Assembly (NCBI GenBank): GCA_036351575.1
Contig: JAZBPJ010000115.1
Span: forward strand, 1-64,000
Direction: 5' to 3'
Length of the DNA: 64,000 bases
Origin: JABDPF01 sp036351575
GTDB lineage: Bacteria > Pseudomonadota > Gammaproteobacteria > Xanthomonadales > SZUA-36
This document shows positions 36,129-45,496 of the stretch, one piece after another (within the stretch, counting starts at the first letter, position 1; every line of letters starts with the position of its first letter). The position numbers and the translations under genes were made by a program. The notes under the pieces were generated by a model. It made no database searches. It had not been told where the DNA came from and saw only the letters and a program-made list of their open reading frames with translations.

Positions 36129-38357
36129 GTGAGCACGTCCAGCCGCAGAAAAAGCCGCTTGCAACGCTGGGCCTTTCGCATTCTGCCGATGCTGGCCTTG
36201 CTCTCCGCGCTGCTGATCGCGCTGTTCCTGATCAGCGGCGTACAGCAGGAGTCGGCCGACGCACTGCTGGACAATTCATACCTGTGGGTGCTCATCGCCA
36301 CGGTTTTCGCGCTGCTCGTGCTGCTGTGGACCATTTTCGACCGCCTGGTCAGCCTGTTTGGACAGGTCCGGCGCGGACAGCCGGGCGCCCTGCTGTCGAC
36401 CCGCTGGGTAAGGAATTTTCTCCTGCTCTCGCTGCCGCCTGTTCTGATCGTATTTTTCTTCTCGGCATACTTTCTCACGCGGACGATCGACAGCTGGTTC
36501 GACGTCCAGGTCGAGTCCGCGCTAGAGGACTCCCTGCGCCTGGGACAGCAGTTCCTGGACACTCGAAAGCTGGAGGTTCGCAACCAGCTTCGGGAAACGG
36601 CAGGCAGCCTGACATCGCTGGCCGCGGATGGCGAGAACCTGCGCCGGGCGTTGCTGGATCGCGTGCGGGTATCCGGCCCGAGCGAACTGACGGTGTTCGA
36701 GACCGACGGTACACTCGTCGCTACCGCCAACATCAATGCACTCAACGGCCTGCCCGAGCGCCCTGGAGATTTCCCGATCATGCAGGCATCCCAGCAGGGG
36801 GAGTACGCCGCCGCCGAACCGACGCAGGACGGCCGCCTGCAGATCCGGGTCATTCAGCGGGTCGATGCGCGCTACCCGGGCGACCAGCCGCGCCTGCTGC
36901 AGGCGGTTTATCCCCTGCCGCCGGACATCACCGATCTCACGGGCTCGATCGAAAGCGAATACCACCGCTACCAGAACGTCCGTTACCTGCGGCAATCGCT
37001 CAAACAGAGTTTCCTGCTGATCCTCTCGCTGGTATTGCTGCTCACGGTTCTGCTGGCCATCCTGGCTGCGCTCTACTCGGCACGGCGCATGGTTTCACCG
37101 CTCTCCAGGCTGGCGCGGGCAACACGGGAAGTCGCGGCCGGCGATTTCAGCCAGGAGGTCGCGGCCGAACGCAGGGATGAGATCGGCTTTCTCGCCTCTT
37201 CTTTCAACTCGATGACGCAGGCGCTGAAAAAGGCCAGCCAGGAAGCCGAGGCCAGTCGCGCTGAACTCGAGGCGCAGGGTGAATACCTGGAGACCGTGCT
37301 GGGCAACCTGTCTTCGGGTGTCCTGACGCTGGACGACGCGGGCCGTGTCGTGACGGCCAACGGGGCCTGCCGCCGCATCCTGGCGCTGGACGAAACGTTT
37401 ACCGAAGGCATTGACAAACCTGGAATCGAACCGCCTTCACTCGACCGGCTGGCGACATTCGATCCGGCCATGGAACCCTTCGTGGAATCGATACGGCGAC
37501 AGGTTTCCCGCGACCGCGACGAATGGCAGCAGGAAATCAAGATCGAACGCACCGGCGCCCCCCTGGTGCTGCTGGTGCGCGGCACACGCCTGCCTTCTTC
37601 CGCCCTGGCGGTTGAAAATCATGGCGCCGGGTACGTGGTGGTTTTTGACGATGTTACGGTGCTCAACCAGGCGCAGAGGGAAGCCGCCTGGGCCGAGGCT
37701 GCGCGGCGGCTCGCACACGAGGTCAAAAATCCGCTGACACCGATCCGCCTGGCCACCGAGCGCCTTCAATTGCGGCTTTCCGGCAAACTGGAAACCCAGG
37801 ACGGTGACCTGTTGGAAAAGACATCCAATACGATCGTGAGCCAGGTCGAGGCGCTGCGCAAACTGGTTGACGCTTTTGGCGACTATGCGCGCGAGCCGGA
37901 ACTCGTTCGAGAACCCGTGTCGCTGGACGAACTCATCCGCGAGGTGGTCACCCTGTACCGGCAGGGCGGCAATGATATTCACTTCGAACTGGACCTCGTT
38001 TCCGGGCCGCAGGGTTTCAGGGCGGACAGCGGGCGGCTGCGCCAGATGCTGCACAACCTGATAAGAAACGCCGACGAGGCGAACGAGGAAAGCACCGTGT
38101 CGCTCAGGATATCGACCAGCGAACGGGATGCCGGCGGCCGCAGAATGCTGGAGTTGGAACTGCTGGACGACGGGCCCGGTTTTCCCGCCGCGGTGCTGGA
38201 GCAGCCGTTTGAACCCTATGTCACAGGCAAAGGCAAAGGCCGCGGGCTCGGCCTGGCGATCTGCCGCAAGATCGTTTCCGAGCACGACGGTTCCATAGAG
38301 ATCGAAAACCGCGCTACCGGCGGTGCGCGCATCGTTGTGCGGTTGCCCCTGGCCTGA
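36129..38357 (+). CDS. NtrY-type membrane sensor histidine kinase
   Basis: 742 aa from a GTG at 36129, preceded by the DUF4390 stop. The first roughly 120 residues contain three hydrophobic helices (LALLSALLIALFLI, VLIATVFALLVLLW, FLLLSLPPVLIVFFF). A periplasmic sensing region and a fourth helix (LLILSLVLLLTVLLAILAAL) follow, then a HAMP (RRMVSPLSRLARATREVAAG), a PAS domain, the H-box ARRLAHEVKNPLTPIRLATE, the N-box LIRNADEANEE and glycine boxes DDGPGF and GRGLGLAI. This is the NtrY architecture, linked in other bacteria to nitrogen, redox and envelope control. Partner regulator follows after 91 bases. Confidence 0.92.
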   Translation: MSTSSRRKSRLQRWAFRILPMLALLSALLIALFLISGVQQESADALLDNSYLWVLIATVFALLVLLWTIFDRLVSLFGQVRRGQPGALLSTRWVRNFLLLSLPPVLIVFFFSAYFLTRTIDSWFDVQVESALEDSLRLGQQFLDTRKLEVRNQLRETAGSLTSLAADGENLRRALLDRVRVSGPSELTVFETDGTLVATANINALNGLPERPGDFPIMQASQQGEYAAAEPTQDGRLQIRVIQRVDARYPGDQPRLLQAVYPLPPDITDLTGSIESEYHRYQNVRYLRQSLKQSFLLILSLVLLLTVLLAILAALYSARRMVSPLSRLARATREVAAGDFSQEVAAERRDEIGFLASSFNSMTQALKKASQEAEASRAELEAQGEYLETVLGNLSSGVLTLDDAGRVVTANGACRRILALDETFTEGIDKPGIEPPSLDRLATFDPAMEPFVESIRRQVSRDRDEWQQEIKIERTGAPLVLLVRGTRLPSSALAVENHGAGYVVVFDDVTVLNQAQREAAWAEAARRLAHEVKNPLTPIRLATERLQLRLSGKLETQDGDLLEKTSNTIVSQVEALRKLVDAFGDYAREPELVREPVSLDELIREVVTLYRQGGNDIHFELDLVSGPQGFRADSGRLRQMLHNLIRNADEANEESTVSLRISTSERDAGGRRMLELELLDDGPGFPAAVLEQPFEPYVTGKGKGRGLGLAICRKIVSEHDGSIEIENRATGGARIVVRLPLA

Positions 38358-38448
38358 CCATCTCACGATTCAGAAACGTCTTTTTAAGCCCTTGCACGGC
38401 GGGGACAAGAGAGTAAGATGTTGCGGAAATACAACAGGTCATCCATTC

Positions 38449-39810
38449 ATGTCCCAACCTTATGTTCTAGTCGTTGACGATGAGCCGGATATCCGCGAGC
38501 TGGTGCAGGAAATCCTCGCAGACGAGGGTTATGAGGTAGCGGTCGCGGAAAACGGCGAAGCCGCGCGGGCCGCTTTCGCCCGGCGCACGCCCGACCTGGT
38601 GCTGCTCGACATCTGGATGCCGGATATCGATGGCATTACCCTGTTGCGCGAGTGGTCATCGAACGGACAGCCGGACTGCCCGGTGGTCGTCATGTCGGGA
38701 CACGGAAACCTTGAAACGGCGGTCGAGGCAACCCGCCTGGGCGCCTATGACTTCGTGCAGAAACCGATTTCCCTGGCCAAGCTGCTCTCGATCGCCGGGC
38801 AGGCAATAGACAGCGGCCAGAAACAGCCGCGTGCGGCCGGCGCCGCTGCGCCGGCGGAGAGCGAACCCATCGGCAACAGCCAGGCAATGCAGTCGCTGCG
38901 AAACAAGGCGGAACAGGCCGCCCGGCATCAGCTGCCGGTACTGATCAGCGGTGAAAAAGGCTGCGGACGCGCCAACCTGGCGCGCTTCATCCATGCCCGG
39001 GGCGCCGGCGGCGGGCGTTTCGTCTGCCTCGATCACGGCCGCGCGGGGCCGGAATCCGTCCGCAGCTACCTGCACGGATCGCCAGGCAGCGAAGGCCTGT
39101 TTGAACGGGCACGCGGCGGCACGCTTTTCATACCGGACCTGCAGGATCTGCCGGACGAAGCGCTGGAAATCCTTCGGCTGATCCTCGAAGCGGACCAGGA
39201 TGCCGTTTCTGCAGGCTCCGGTCCGGCCCTGCTGGACTGCAGGCTCATTGCCAGCGCCGGCAACGATCTGCTCGACCATGCTTCGAGCAACGAAAAGCTG
39301 AGCCAGCTCTACTTCCGGCTCAATGTCCTGCCGCTTGAAATTCCGCCGTTGCGGGAACGGCCGGAAGATGTGCCCGAACTGATCCGCCATTACGCGGAAT
39401 GGTTCCCGAACAACGAGGGCCTGCCCTACCGCCCGTTCTCGGTTGCGGCCCAGAACCGCCTGCGCAACCACGACTGGCCCGGCAACGTCCTGGAGTTGCG
39501 CAACCTCGTGCAGCAGACACTGGTGCTTGGCGGCAGCGGCGAGGTCACGGTCAACGAGGTCGAAAAAGCACTTAAGCGGCACCCGGCCGCCACGGCTTCG
39601 AGAGCGCCGGGTATATCCGAATATTTTGACCTGCCGCTGCGCGAGGCGCGTGAACGCTTTGAACACGACTACCTGGTCTACAGGCTCAGGGAATCGGAAG
39701 GCAGTGTCGGCCGGCTCGCGGAAATGGTCGGCATGGAACGCACCCACCTTTATCGCAAGCTCCGCGCCCTGGGCATCGATCCCAGGACGGCAGGCAGGGT
39801 CGAAAAATGA
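38449..39810 (+). CDS. NtrX-like response regulator with degenerate AAA+ domain
   Basis: 453 aa. The receiver domain is complete (phospho-acceptor D54 in VLLDIWMPDIDG, K105 in QKPIS). The central AAA+ domain is eroded: Walker A reads G168-E-K-G-C-G-R174, with arginine for the essential lysine; Walker B reads GGTLFIPDL in place of LFLDEI; and the GAFTGA loop that touches sigma-54 is missing, the region reading HGSPGSEGLFERARGG. The C-terminal Fis-like helix-turn-helix is intact (RLAEMVGMERTHLYRKLRAL). It should bind DNA but is unlikely to remodel sigma-54 polymerase. Start ATG 38449 matches the receiver strand. It overlaps trkA by 4 bases. Confidence 0.92.
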   Translation: MSQPYVLVVDDEPDIRELVQEILADEGYEVAVAENGEAARAAFARRTPDLVLLDIWMPDIDGITLLREWSSNGQPDCPVVVMSGHGNLETAVEATRLGAYDFVQKPISLAKLLSIAGQAIDSGQKQPRAAGAAAPAESEPIGNSQAMQSLRNKAEQAARHQLPVLISGEKGCGRANLARFIHARGAGGGRFVCLDHGRAGPESVRSYLHGSPGSEGLFERARGGTLFIPDLQDLPDEALEILRLILEADQDAVSAGSGPALLDCRLIASAGNDLLDHASSNEKLSQLYFRLNVLPLEIPPLRERPEDVPELIRHYAEWFPNNEGLPYRPFSVAAQNRLRNHDWPGNVLELRNLVQQTLVLGGSGEVTVNEVEKALKRHPAATASRAPGISEYFDLPLREARERFEHDYLVYRLRESEGSVGRLAEMVGMERTHLYRKLRALGIDPRTAGRVEK

Positions 39811-41183
39811 AAATCGTCATTCTAGGAGCCGGCCAGGTTGGTTCGACGGTGGCGCACAGCCTCGCCAGCGAGGAAAACGACATCACGGTCGTCGATATCG
39901 ACGAGGGGCAGCTCAGGAAGCTGCAGGACCGTCTCGACATCCGCGGGGTCGTAGGCCACGCCTCGCGACCGACCGTGATGGTGCGCGCGGGCATCGAAGA
40001 CGCGGATATGGTCATCGCGCTGACCAGCAGCGACGAGGTCAACATGACAGCCTGCCAGGTGGCTTACACGCTGTACAACACACCGATGCGGATTGCGCGC
40101 ATCCGTTCGTCGGAATACATTGATAACCCAAAACTGTTTGAACGAGAACATTGTCCGGTCAATGTCCTGATCAGTCCGGAAACGCTGGTAACCGAGTACA
40201 TTGCAAACCTCATCGAGTACCCTGGCGCGCTCCAGGTACTCGATTTTGCCGATGGCCGGGCCCAGCTCGTCGCCACCCAGGCCTATGCCGGCGGACCGCT
40301 CGTCGGCCACCGCCTGCAAACCCTGCGGGAACACATGCCCGCGGACGCCGATGCCCGCGTCGCCGCAATCTACCGCCAGGACAAAACCATCATCCCGGAC
40401 GGTAAAACCGTGATCGAAGAAAACGACATGGTTTTCTTTCTCGCGGCGCGCAAGAACATCAAAATGATGATGCGCGAGCTGCGGCCGATGGATAACCCGA
40501 TTCGCCGCATCATCCTGGCCGGCGGCGGGCACATCGGCGCCAACCTGGCGCAGTACCTTGAGCGCAACCACCACGTCAAGATCATCGAACAGGACCCGAA
40601 GCGCGCCGACGAGATCGCGGAGCAACTGGAGCGGGCCATCGTACTCGTCGGCGACTGCGCGGACGAGGATCTGCTGCGTGAGGAAGCGGTCGACACCGCG
40701 GACGTCTACTGCGTGCTTACCAACGACGACGAGGCGAACATTCTGTCGTCCATGCTGGCCAAGCGGCTGGGCGCCGAAAAGGTGCTCGCCATCGTTAACC
40801 GCCCGGCCTACGTTGATCTCGTGGAGTCGGTTTCCATCGATATCGCCATTTCACCGCAGCAGATCACCATCGGCGCCCTGCTCACACACATCCGGCGCGG
40901 CAACATGGTGCGGATCCACTCGCTGCGGCGCGGCGCTTCCGAGGCAATCGAGGCAGTGGCCATGGGAGATAAACGCAGTTCGCGGGTCGTCGGCCGCGCG
41001 ATCGAGGACATTGACCTGCCCCAGGGAACGACCATACCCGCCGTGGTCCGAGGAGAAAACGTGATCATCGCCCACCATGACACCGTGATACACGAGGGAG
41101 ACCACGTCCTCCTGTTCGTTCCGGACAAAAAGCAGATTCCCGCGGTAGAGCGTCTGTTCCAGGTCGGGGCGATTTTCGTCTGA
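39807..41183 (+). CDS. trkA: Trk potassium uptake regulator TrkA
   Basis: 458 aa (E. coli 458). Peripheral NAD(H)-binding subunit gating the TrkH channel. Two RCK modules in tandem: the first starts MKIVILGAGQVGSTVAHSL, the second RRIILAGGGHIGANLAQYLE, each with a Rossmann glycine motif followed by a TrkA-C domain. It overlaps the NtrX-like regulator by ATGA and is followed 7 bases later by trkH, so regulator and potassium uptake genes are translationally linked. Confidence 0.97.
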   Translation: MKIVILGAGQVGSTVAHSLASEENDITVVDIDEGQLRKLQDRLDIRGVVGHASRPTVMVRAGIEDADMVIALTSSDEVNMTACQVAYTLYNTPMRIARIRSSEYIDNPKLFEREHCPVNVLISPETLVTEYIANLIEYPGALQVLDFADGRAQLVATQAYAGGPLVGHRLQTLREHMPADADARVAAIYRQDKTIIPDGKTVIEENDMVFFLAARKNIKMMMRELRPMDNPIRRIILAGGGHIGANLAQYLERNHHVKIIEQDPKRADEIAEQLERAIVLVGDCADEDLLREEAVDTADVYCVLTNDDEANILSSMLAKRLGAEKVLAIVNRPAYVDLVESVSIDIAISPQQITIGALLTHIRRGNMVRIHSLRRGASEAIEAVAMGDKRSSRVVGRAIEDIDLPQGTTIPAVVRGENVIIAHHDTVIHEGDHVLLFVPDKKQIPAVERLFQVGAIFV

Positions 41184-41190
41184 GGCGGCC

Positions 41191-42642
41191 ATGGGATTCT
41201 CCGGCGTCCAGCGAATCGTTGGTTTTCTTATCGCGGCATCAAGCCTCATGATGCTGCCGCCGGTGCTGGTATCGCTCTGGTACAGGGACGGCACATCCGG
41301 CACGTTCATCGCCTGCGCACTGATCCTGCTGGTCGTCGGCACCGCGATTCACTACCCGGTCCGGAACGACCATCGCGACCTGCGCATCCGCCACGGATTC
41401 CTGATCGTGGTCTGCGCCTGGCTGGTCCTGGTCCTGGTTGGTGCGCTGCCCTTCGTCATCCTGACCGATCCGCACCTCAGTTATGTCGACGCGGTCTTTG
41501 AATCCATGTCCGGACTGACGACCACGGGCGCCACCATCATCACCGATATCGAGGCGCTTCCGCGCGCCGTGCTCTATTACCGCCAGCAGTTGCAGTGGCT
41601 CGGGGGAATGGGCATCGTGGTTCTGGCGGTCGCCATTCTTCCCATCCTGCGCGTCGGCGGCATGCAGCTCTACCGCGCGGAAACGCCCGGCCCGATGAAA
41701 GACACCAAGCTGACGCCCCGCATCAAGGAAACGGCAAAAGCCCTGTGGCTGATCTACTTCGGCATCACCGTGGTCTGTGTCTTCGCTTACTGGCTGGCCG
41801 GCATGCACCTGTTCGATGCCGTTGGCCATGCCTTCAGCACCGTGGCCATCGGCGGCTTCTCGACGCATAACGAGAGCCTCGCTTTCTGGAACAACCCGAC
41901 CATCGAGGCGGTGGCGGCACTGTTCATGATGATCGCCGGCATGAACTTCGCACTGCACTTCACGGCGTGGCGGCATGCCAGCACACAACCTTATTTCCAG
42001 GATCCCGAGCTCAAGGTGTATGCCCTGCTCCTGGCCGGTTTCGCGATACTGGTGAGTTTCGCCCTGTACCTTTCGGGAACCTACGACACGCTCTGGGAGT
42101 CCTTGCGCTACGGCAGCTTCCAGGTCATATCGGCGCTGACGACGACCGGTTTCACCACGGCACCGTTTTACCAGTGGTCCGGTTTTCTGCCTGTCGTGCT
42201 GATTTTCATCGCCTTTATCGGCGGCTGCGCCGGCAGCACGGCCGGCGGCATGAAGGTCATCCGCATCATGCTGCTGTTCAAACAGGCGATTCGCGAGATC
42301 CGGCGCCTGATTCACCCGCACGCGGTCGTACCGGTCAAGGTCGGCGGGCAGCGCACTTCGGATACAGTCATCAGCGCGGTATGGGGGTTCTTTTTCCTGT
42401 TCATCGCCAGTTTTGCGGTGATGACCATCCTGCTTATCGCCACCGGGCTCGACTCCGAAACCGCTTATTCCAGCGTTGGCGCCTGCATCACCAACCTGGG
42501 CCCGGCGCTGGGCGGAGCCGGACCGAACTACGCCGGGCTCAATGACACCGCGAAAGTCATCCTCAGTATTGCCATGCTGCTGGGCCGGCTGGAGGTTTAC
42601 ACGCTGCTGGTGATCCTGACGCCGGCATTCTGGCGCAATTGA
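41191..42642 (+). CDS. trkH: Trk potassium channel subunit TrkH
   Basis: 483 aa (E. coli 483). Integral membrane potassium translocator built from four membrane-pore-membrane repeats. Selectivity-filter segments are visible in order: SGLTTTGATI, FSTVAIGGFSTH, SALTTTGFTTA and SSVGACITNLGPALG. Forms the transport complex with TrkA encoded just upstream. Convergent with the acyltransferase, 24 bases between stops. Confidence 0.96.
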   Translation: MGFSGVQRIVGFLIAASSLMMLPPVLVSLWYRDGTSGTFIACALILLVVGTAIHYPVRNDHRDLRIRHGFLIVVCAWLVLVLVGALPFVILTDPHLSYVDAVFESMSGLTTTGATIITDIEALPRAVLYYRQQLQWLGGMGIVVLAVAILPILRVGGMQLYRAETPGPMKDTKLTPRIKETAKALWLIYFGITVVCVFAYWLAGMHLFDAVGHAFSTVAIGGFSTHNESLAFWNNPTIEAVAALFMMIAGMNFALHFTAWRHASTQPYFQDPELKVYALLLAGFAILVSFALYLSGTYDTLWESLRYGSFQVISALTTTGFTTAPFYQWSGFLPVVLIFIAFIGGCAGSTAGGMKVIRIMLLFKQAIREIRRLIHPHAVVPVKVGGQRTSDTVISAVWGFFFLFIASFAVMTILLIATGLDSETAYSSVGACITNLGPALGGAGPNYAGLNDTAKVILSIAMLLGRLEVYTLLVILTPAFWRN

Positions 42643-42666
42643 CTTCGTCTGTCGCACCGGGCGGCA

Positions 42667-43548
42667 CTACCTGAAGTCGTAAAACGGGGGCTCGCCCTCA
42701 GGCTGTTTTTTGAAGCGGCGGTAGCTCCAGAGATATTGGGGCGGATCGATTGCGATACAGGACTCGACTGCGCGGTTGACGGCTGCGAGGCTGGTATCGA
42801 TATCGGGGGAATGGACGTCATCGTCCACCGGGAGCATGTGAACCCGGTAACGTCCTGCGGGCAGCCGTTCACAGACGCTGGCCAGGACGATGCAGCCGGT
42901 GCGCTGCACCAGCCGGGGGACGAGAACACCGGTAAGCGCCGGGTTTCCAAAGAAAGGGGCAAACCGCCCCTGGCCGCGTTTGGGCTGCTGGTCGGGCAAA
43001 ACACCGGCGCCTCCGCCGGCCCTGATATGCGCGTAAAGCCTGCGAATGCCGGCGCCGGTGGCCGGGATCATCAGTGCACCACCGCGTTCCCTGCGCCTGA
43101 GCAGGGCTTTTTCCAGTTCCGGCTGCGCCGGCGGTTTATACAGGATCGCGATGCCGGGATACTTTTGCAGGTAGAGACCCAGGAATTCCCAGGCGCCGAA
43201 ATGGGGAGCCAGCACCACCAGCCCTTTGCCGCTCGCCAGGGCCTCTTCAAAAAGTTCGGCGCCCACGAACTCGTCGCAGCGAGCACGCAGCGCTTGCACG
43301 GGCTGGTACCAGTTGTGACCGCTTTCAAGCACCGAGCAGAGGTAATGCACGAAGCTATCCCTGGCGAGCGCCGCGCGCTCATCCGCGGGCATGTCCGGGT
43401 AGCAGCGCTCGAGATTGCGCTCGGTCGTGTGCCGCTTGACCGGCGACAGCACCATCCACAGCCCGGCACCGCGTCGAGCCAGCCGGTACGGCATGCCATC
43501 GGGCATCAGGTTGAGCAGCTTCAGTATGAGTTTAACGAGATAAACCAT
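42667..43548 (-). CDS. Lipid A biosynthesis (LpxL/HtrB-type) acyltransferase
   Basis: 293 aa. Inner-membrane acyltransferase of the LpxL/LpxM family, which adds a secondary acyl chain to lipid A. An N-terminal hydrophobic anchor, the catalytic HX4E motif H116-F-G-A-W-E121, YKPPAQPELEKALLRRRER, and VLPDQQPKRGQGRFAPFFG (the family DxxP region) are present. Which acyl chain it uses, and whether it is LpxL or a related ornithine-lipid enzyme, cannot be told from sequence. Divergent from dtd, 71 bases apart. Confidence 0.88.
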   Translation of the reverse strand: MVYLVKLILKLLNLMPDGMPYRLARRGAGLWMVLSPVKRHTTERNLERCYPDMPADERAALARDSFVHYLCSVLESGHNWYQPVQALRARCDEFVGAELFEEALASGKGLVVLAPHFGAWEFLGLYLQKYPGIAILYKPPAQPELEKALLRRRERGGALMIPATGAGIRRLYAHIRAGGGAGVLPDQQPKRGQGRFAPFFGNPALTGVLVPRLVQRTGCIVLASVCERLPAGRYRVHMLPVDDDVHSPDIDTSLAAVNRAVESCIAIDPPQYLWSYRRFKKQPEGEPPFYDFR

Positions 43549-43619
43549 GTGCTCGAGGGACCTTTACTCCACTTTTCGCCTGATAGAATGGCCGCAGGCG
43601 GGTGACCGGAACAGATTTC

Positions 43620-44069
43620 ATGATTGCATTGATACAAAGGGTATCCGAAGCGGCCGTTCATGTTAACGGCGACGTGGTGGGCGAAATTCCGCGCGGCATC
43701 CTTGCCCTGGTGGGCGTCGAAAAAGGCGATACGGAAAAACAGGCGGAACGATTGCTCGAGCGCGTGATCTCCTATCGCATATTCCCGGACGAAACCGGGC
43801 GCATGAACCTTGGACTGACCCAGGCCGGGGGCAGGCTGCTGCTGGTTCCGCAGTTCACGCTGGCCGCCAATACGCGCAAGGGGAACCGCGCCAGTTTCAC
43901 CTCGGCGGCCCCGCCTGCCGAGGGTGAACGCCTGTTCGAATATCTCGTCCACAGGGCCGGCGAGACGATAAACGGCGTGCAGACCGGGCGCTTCGGCGCA
44001 GACATGAAAGTTCACCTGGTCAACGACGGACCGGTTACCTTCTGGATTCAGGTTCCGCCCGAGGACTGA
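43620..44069 (+). CDS. dtd: D-aminoacyl-tRNA deacylase
   Basis: 149 aa (E. coli 145). It hydrolyses D-amino acids mischarged on tRNA. Family marks: MIALIQRVSEAAV, the catalytic PQFTLAANTRKGNRASF segment, and the Gly-cisPro motif NDGPVTFWIQ. Start ATG 43620 is the canonical one; an in-frame ATG six codons earlier lacks family support. The last 22 bases overlap the 3' end of ntrC on the other strand. Confidence 0.95.
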   Translation: MIALIQRVSEAAVHVNGDVVGEIPRGILALVGVEKGDTEKQAERLLERVISYRIFPDETGRMNLGLTQAGGRLLLVPQFTLAANTRKGNRASFTSAAPPAEGERLFEYLVHRAGETINGVQTGRFGADMKVHLVNDGPVTFWIQVPPED

Positions 44070-45496
44070 CCTTCAGCGGCATCGACCCTTTTCGAACCAT
44101 TGTCGAACTTCTGCAGTTTCCTGGTCAGCGTATTACGACCCAAGCCCAGCAGTTCGGCTGCCTTCTGACGTTGCCCGCCGGTCCGCTCAAGCGCGCAGTC
44201 AATCAACACGCGCTCCATTTCTTCCTGCGCCTGTCCGAACAATCCGTCCACGCCCGACTCGAGCTCTTCCCGGACCCATTCCCGCAGCGCTTCGCGCCAA
44301 TCCCCGGAGACCGTGCCGGCAACCGGTTCCCGGCCAAGGTACTCCGGCGGCAAGTCCTGGGGAAAAATCTGGTCACCCGGCGCCATCACGCAGAGCTGCC
44401 GGCACAGGTTCATGAGCTGGCGGACGTTTCCCGGCCAGTGGTAGGACTCGAGCAAGCTGACCGTTTCGGGCCGCAGCCTCTTTTCCTCCAGGCCCAGCTC
44501 TTCCGCGACCCGGGCCAGGAAGCGACTCGCCAGCAGCGCGATGTCCTCGCTGCGCTCACGCAGCGGCGGCAGCCCGATGTGAATGACGTTGAGCCGGTGA
44601 TACAGGTCTTCGCGAAACAGGCCGTCGGCGACCTTGCGGTTCAAGTCCTGGTGGGTTGCCGCTATGACCCGCGCCCGCGCGCGCAGCAGGTCGCGCCCGC
44701 CGACCCGGTAATAATCGCCCTCCGCAAGCACCCGCAGCAGCCGTGTCTGCAGGGCCAGGGGCATGTCACCGATCTCGTCCAGGAACAGCGTGCCGCCTGC
44801 CGCTTCCTCGAAGCGGCCGACACGGCGCGAGTGAGCGCCGGTAAACGAGCCCTTTTCGTGCCCGAACAATTCGGACTCGAGCAGTTCCGCCGGGATCGCC
44901 GCGGTATTGATCGCCACGAACGGCCCGCCGGCGCGCGGGCTGTTGTCGTGCAGTACACGCGCCACGACGTCCTTTCCGCTTCCCGTCTCTCCGGTGATCA
45001 ACACGCTGATGTCGGAACGGGAGAGTCGGCCGATGGTCCGAAAAACCTCCTGCATGGCCGGTGACTCGCCAAGCAGGCGGTCATTGCTGGTCTTGGGCAG
45101 GTTGATGGCCTGCGGTGCATCGGCGTTGCCCGCCGCCACGGCGCGGTCCATGACCGAGATGACCTGGTCGAGGTCAAAAGGCTTGGGCAGGTACTCAAAG
45201 ACCCCCCTGCGGTAAGCGGCGACGGCCTGGTCGAGGTCGGCGAAGGCGGTCATCGCGACGACCGGAATCTCGATACCTTTTTCCTGCAGGGCATCGACCA
45301 CGTTGAGACCGTCTTCGTCGGGCAGACGGATATCCGTGATCAGCGCGGCCGGGTGGCTGTTTTCGAGGGCTGAACGGACACCGGTCACGTCCTCGAAGCT
45401 GGTGACATCGTATCCGCGGCGTTTCAGCGCGCGCTGGAGGACGAAACGAATCGCCTCGTCGTCATCGACGATCCAGATGTCGCTGCGTGGATTCAT
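44048..45496 (-). CDS. ntrC: Nitrogen regulation response regulator NtrC (NRI)
   Basis: 482 aa (E. coli 469). Receiver domain with D55 in LITDIRLPDEDG. The AAA+ domain is fully competent: Walker A GETGSGKDVVAR, sigma-54 contact loop GSFTGA in FGHEKGSFTGAHSRR, Walker B GGTLFLDEIGD, and SPGNVRQL-type helix 44450 region reading YHWPGNVRQLMNLCR. The Fis-type helix-turn-helix (KAAELLGLGRNTLTRKLQKF) is at the C-terminus. When phosphorylated by NtrB it activates sigma-54 promoters such as the one found here upstream of glnA. Its start overlaps ntrB by ATGA. Confidence 0.97.
   Translation of the reverse strand: MNPRSDIWIVDDDEAIRFVLQRALKRRGYDVTSFEDVTGVRSALENSHPAALITDIRLPDEDGLNVVDALQEKGIEIPVVAMTAFADLDQAVAAYRRGVFEYLPKPFDLDQVISVMDRAVAAGNADAPQAINLPKTSNDRLLGESPAMQEVFRTIGRLSRSDISVLITGETGSGKDVVARVLHDNSPRAGGPFVAINTAAIPAELLESELFGHEKGSFTGAHSRRVGRFEEAAGGTLFLDEIGDMPLALQTRLLRVLAEGDYYRVGGRDLLRARARVIAATHQDLNRKVADGLFREDLYHRLNVIHIGLPPLRERSEDIALLASRFLARVAEELGLEEKRLRPETVSLLESYHWPGNVRQLMNLCRQLCVMAPGDQIFPQDLPPEYLGREPVAGTVSGDWREALREWVREELESGVDGLFGQAQEEMERVLIDCALERTGGQRQKAAELLGLGRNTLTRKLQKFDNGSKRVDAAEGQSSGGT

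Noticed and set aside
38390..38448. Sigma-54 promoter upstream of the NtrX-like gene (CTTGCACGG region)
   Set aside because: Lacks the GG and GC pair at 10-base spacing; at best a weak sigma-70-like match.
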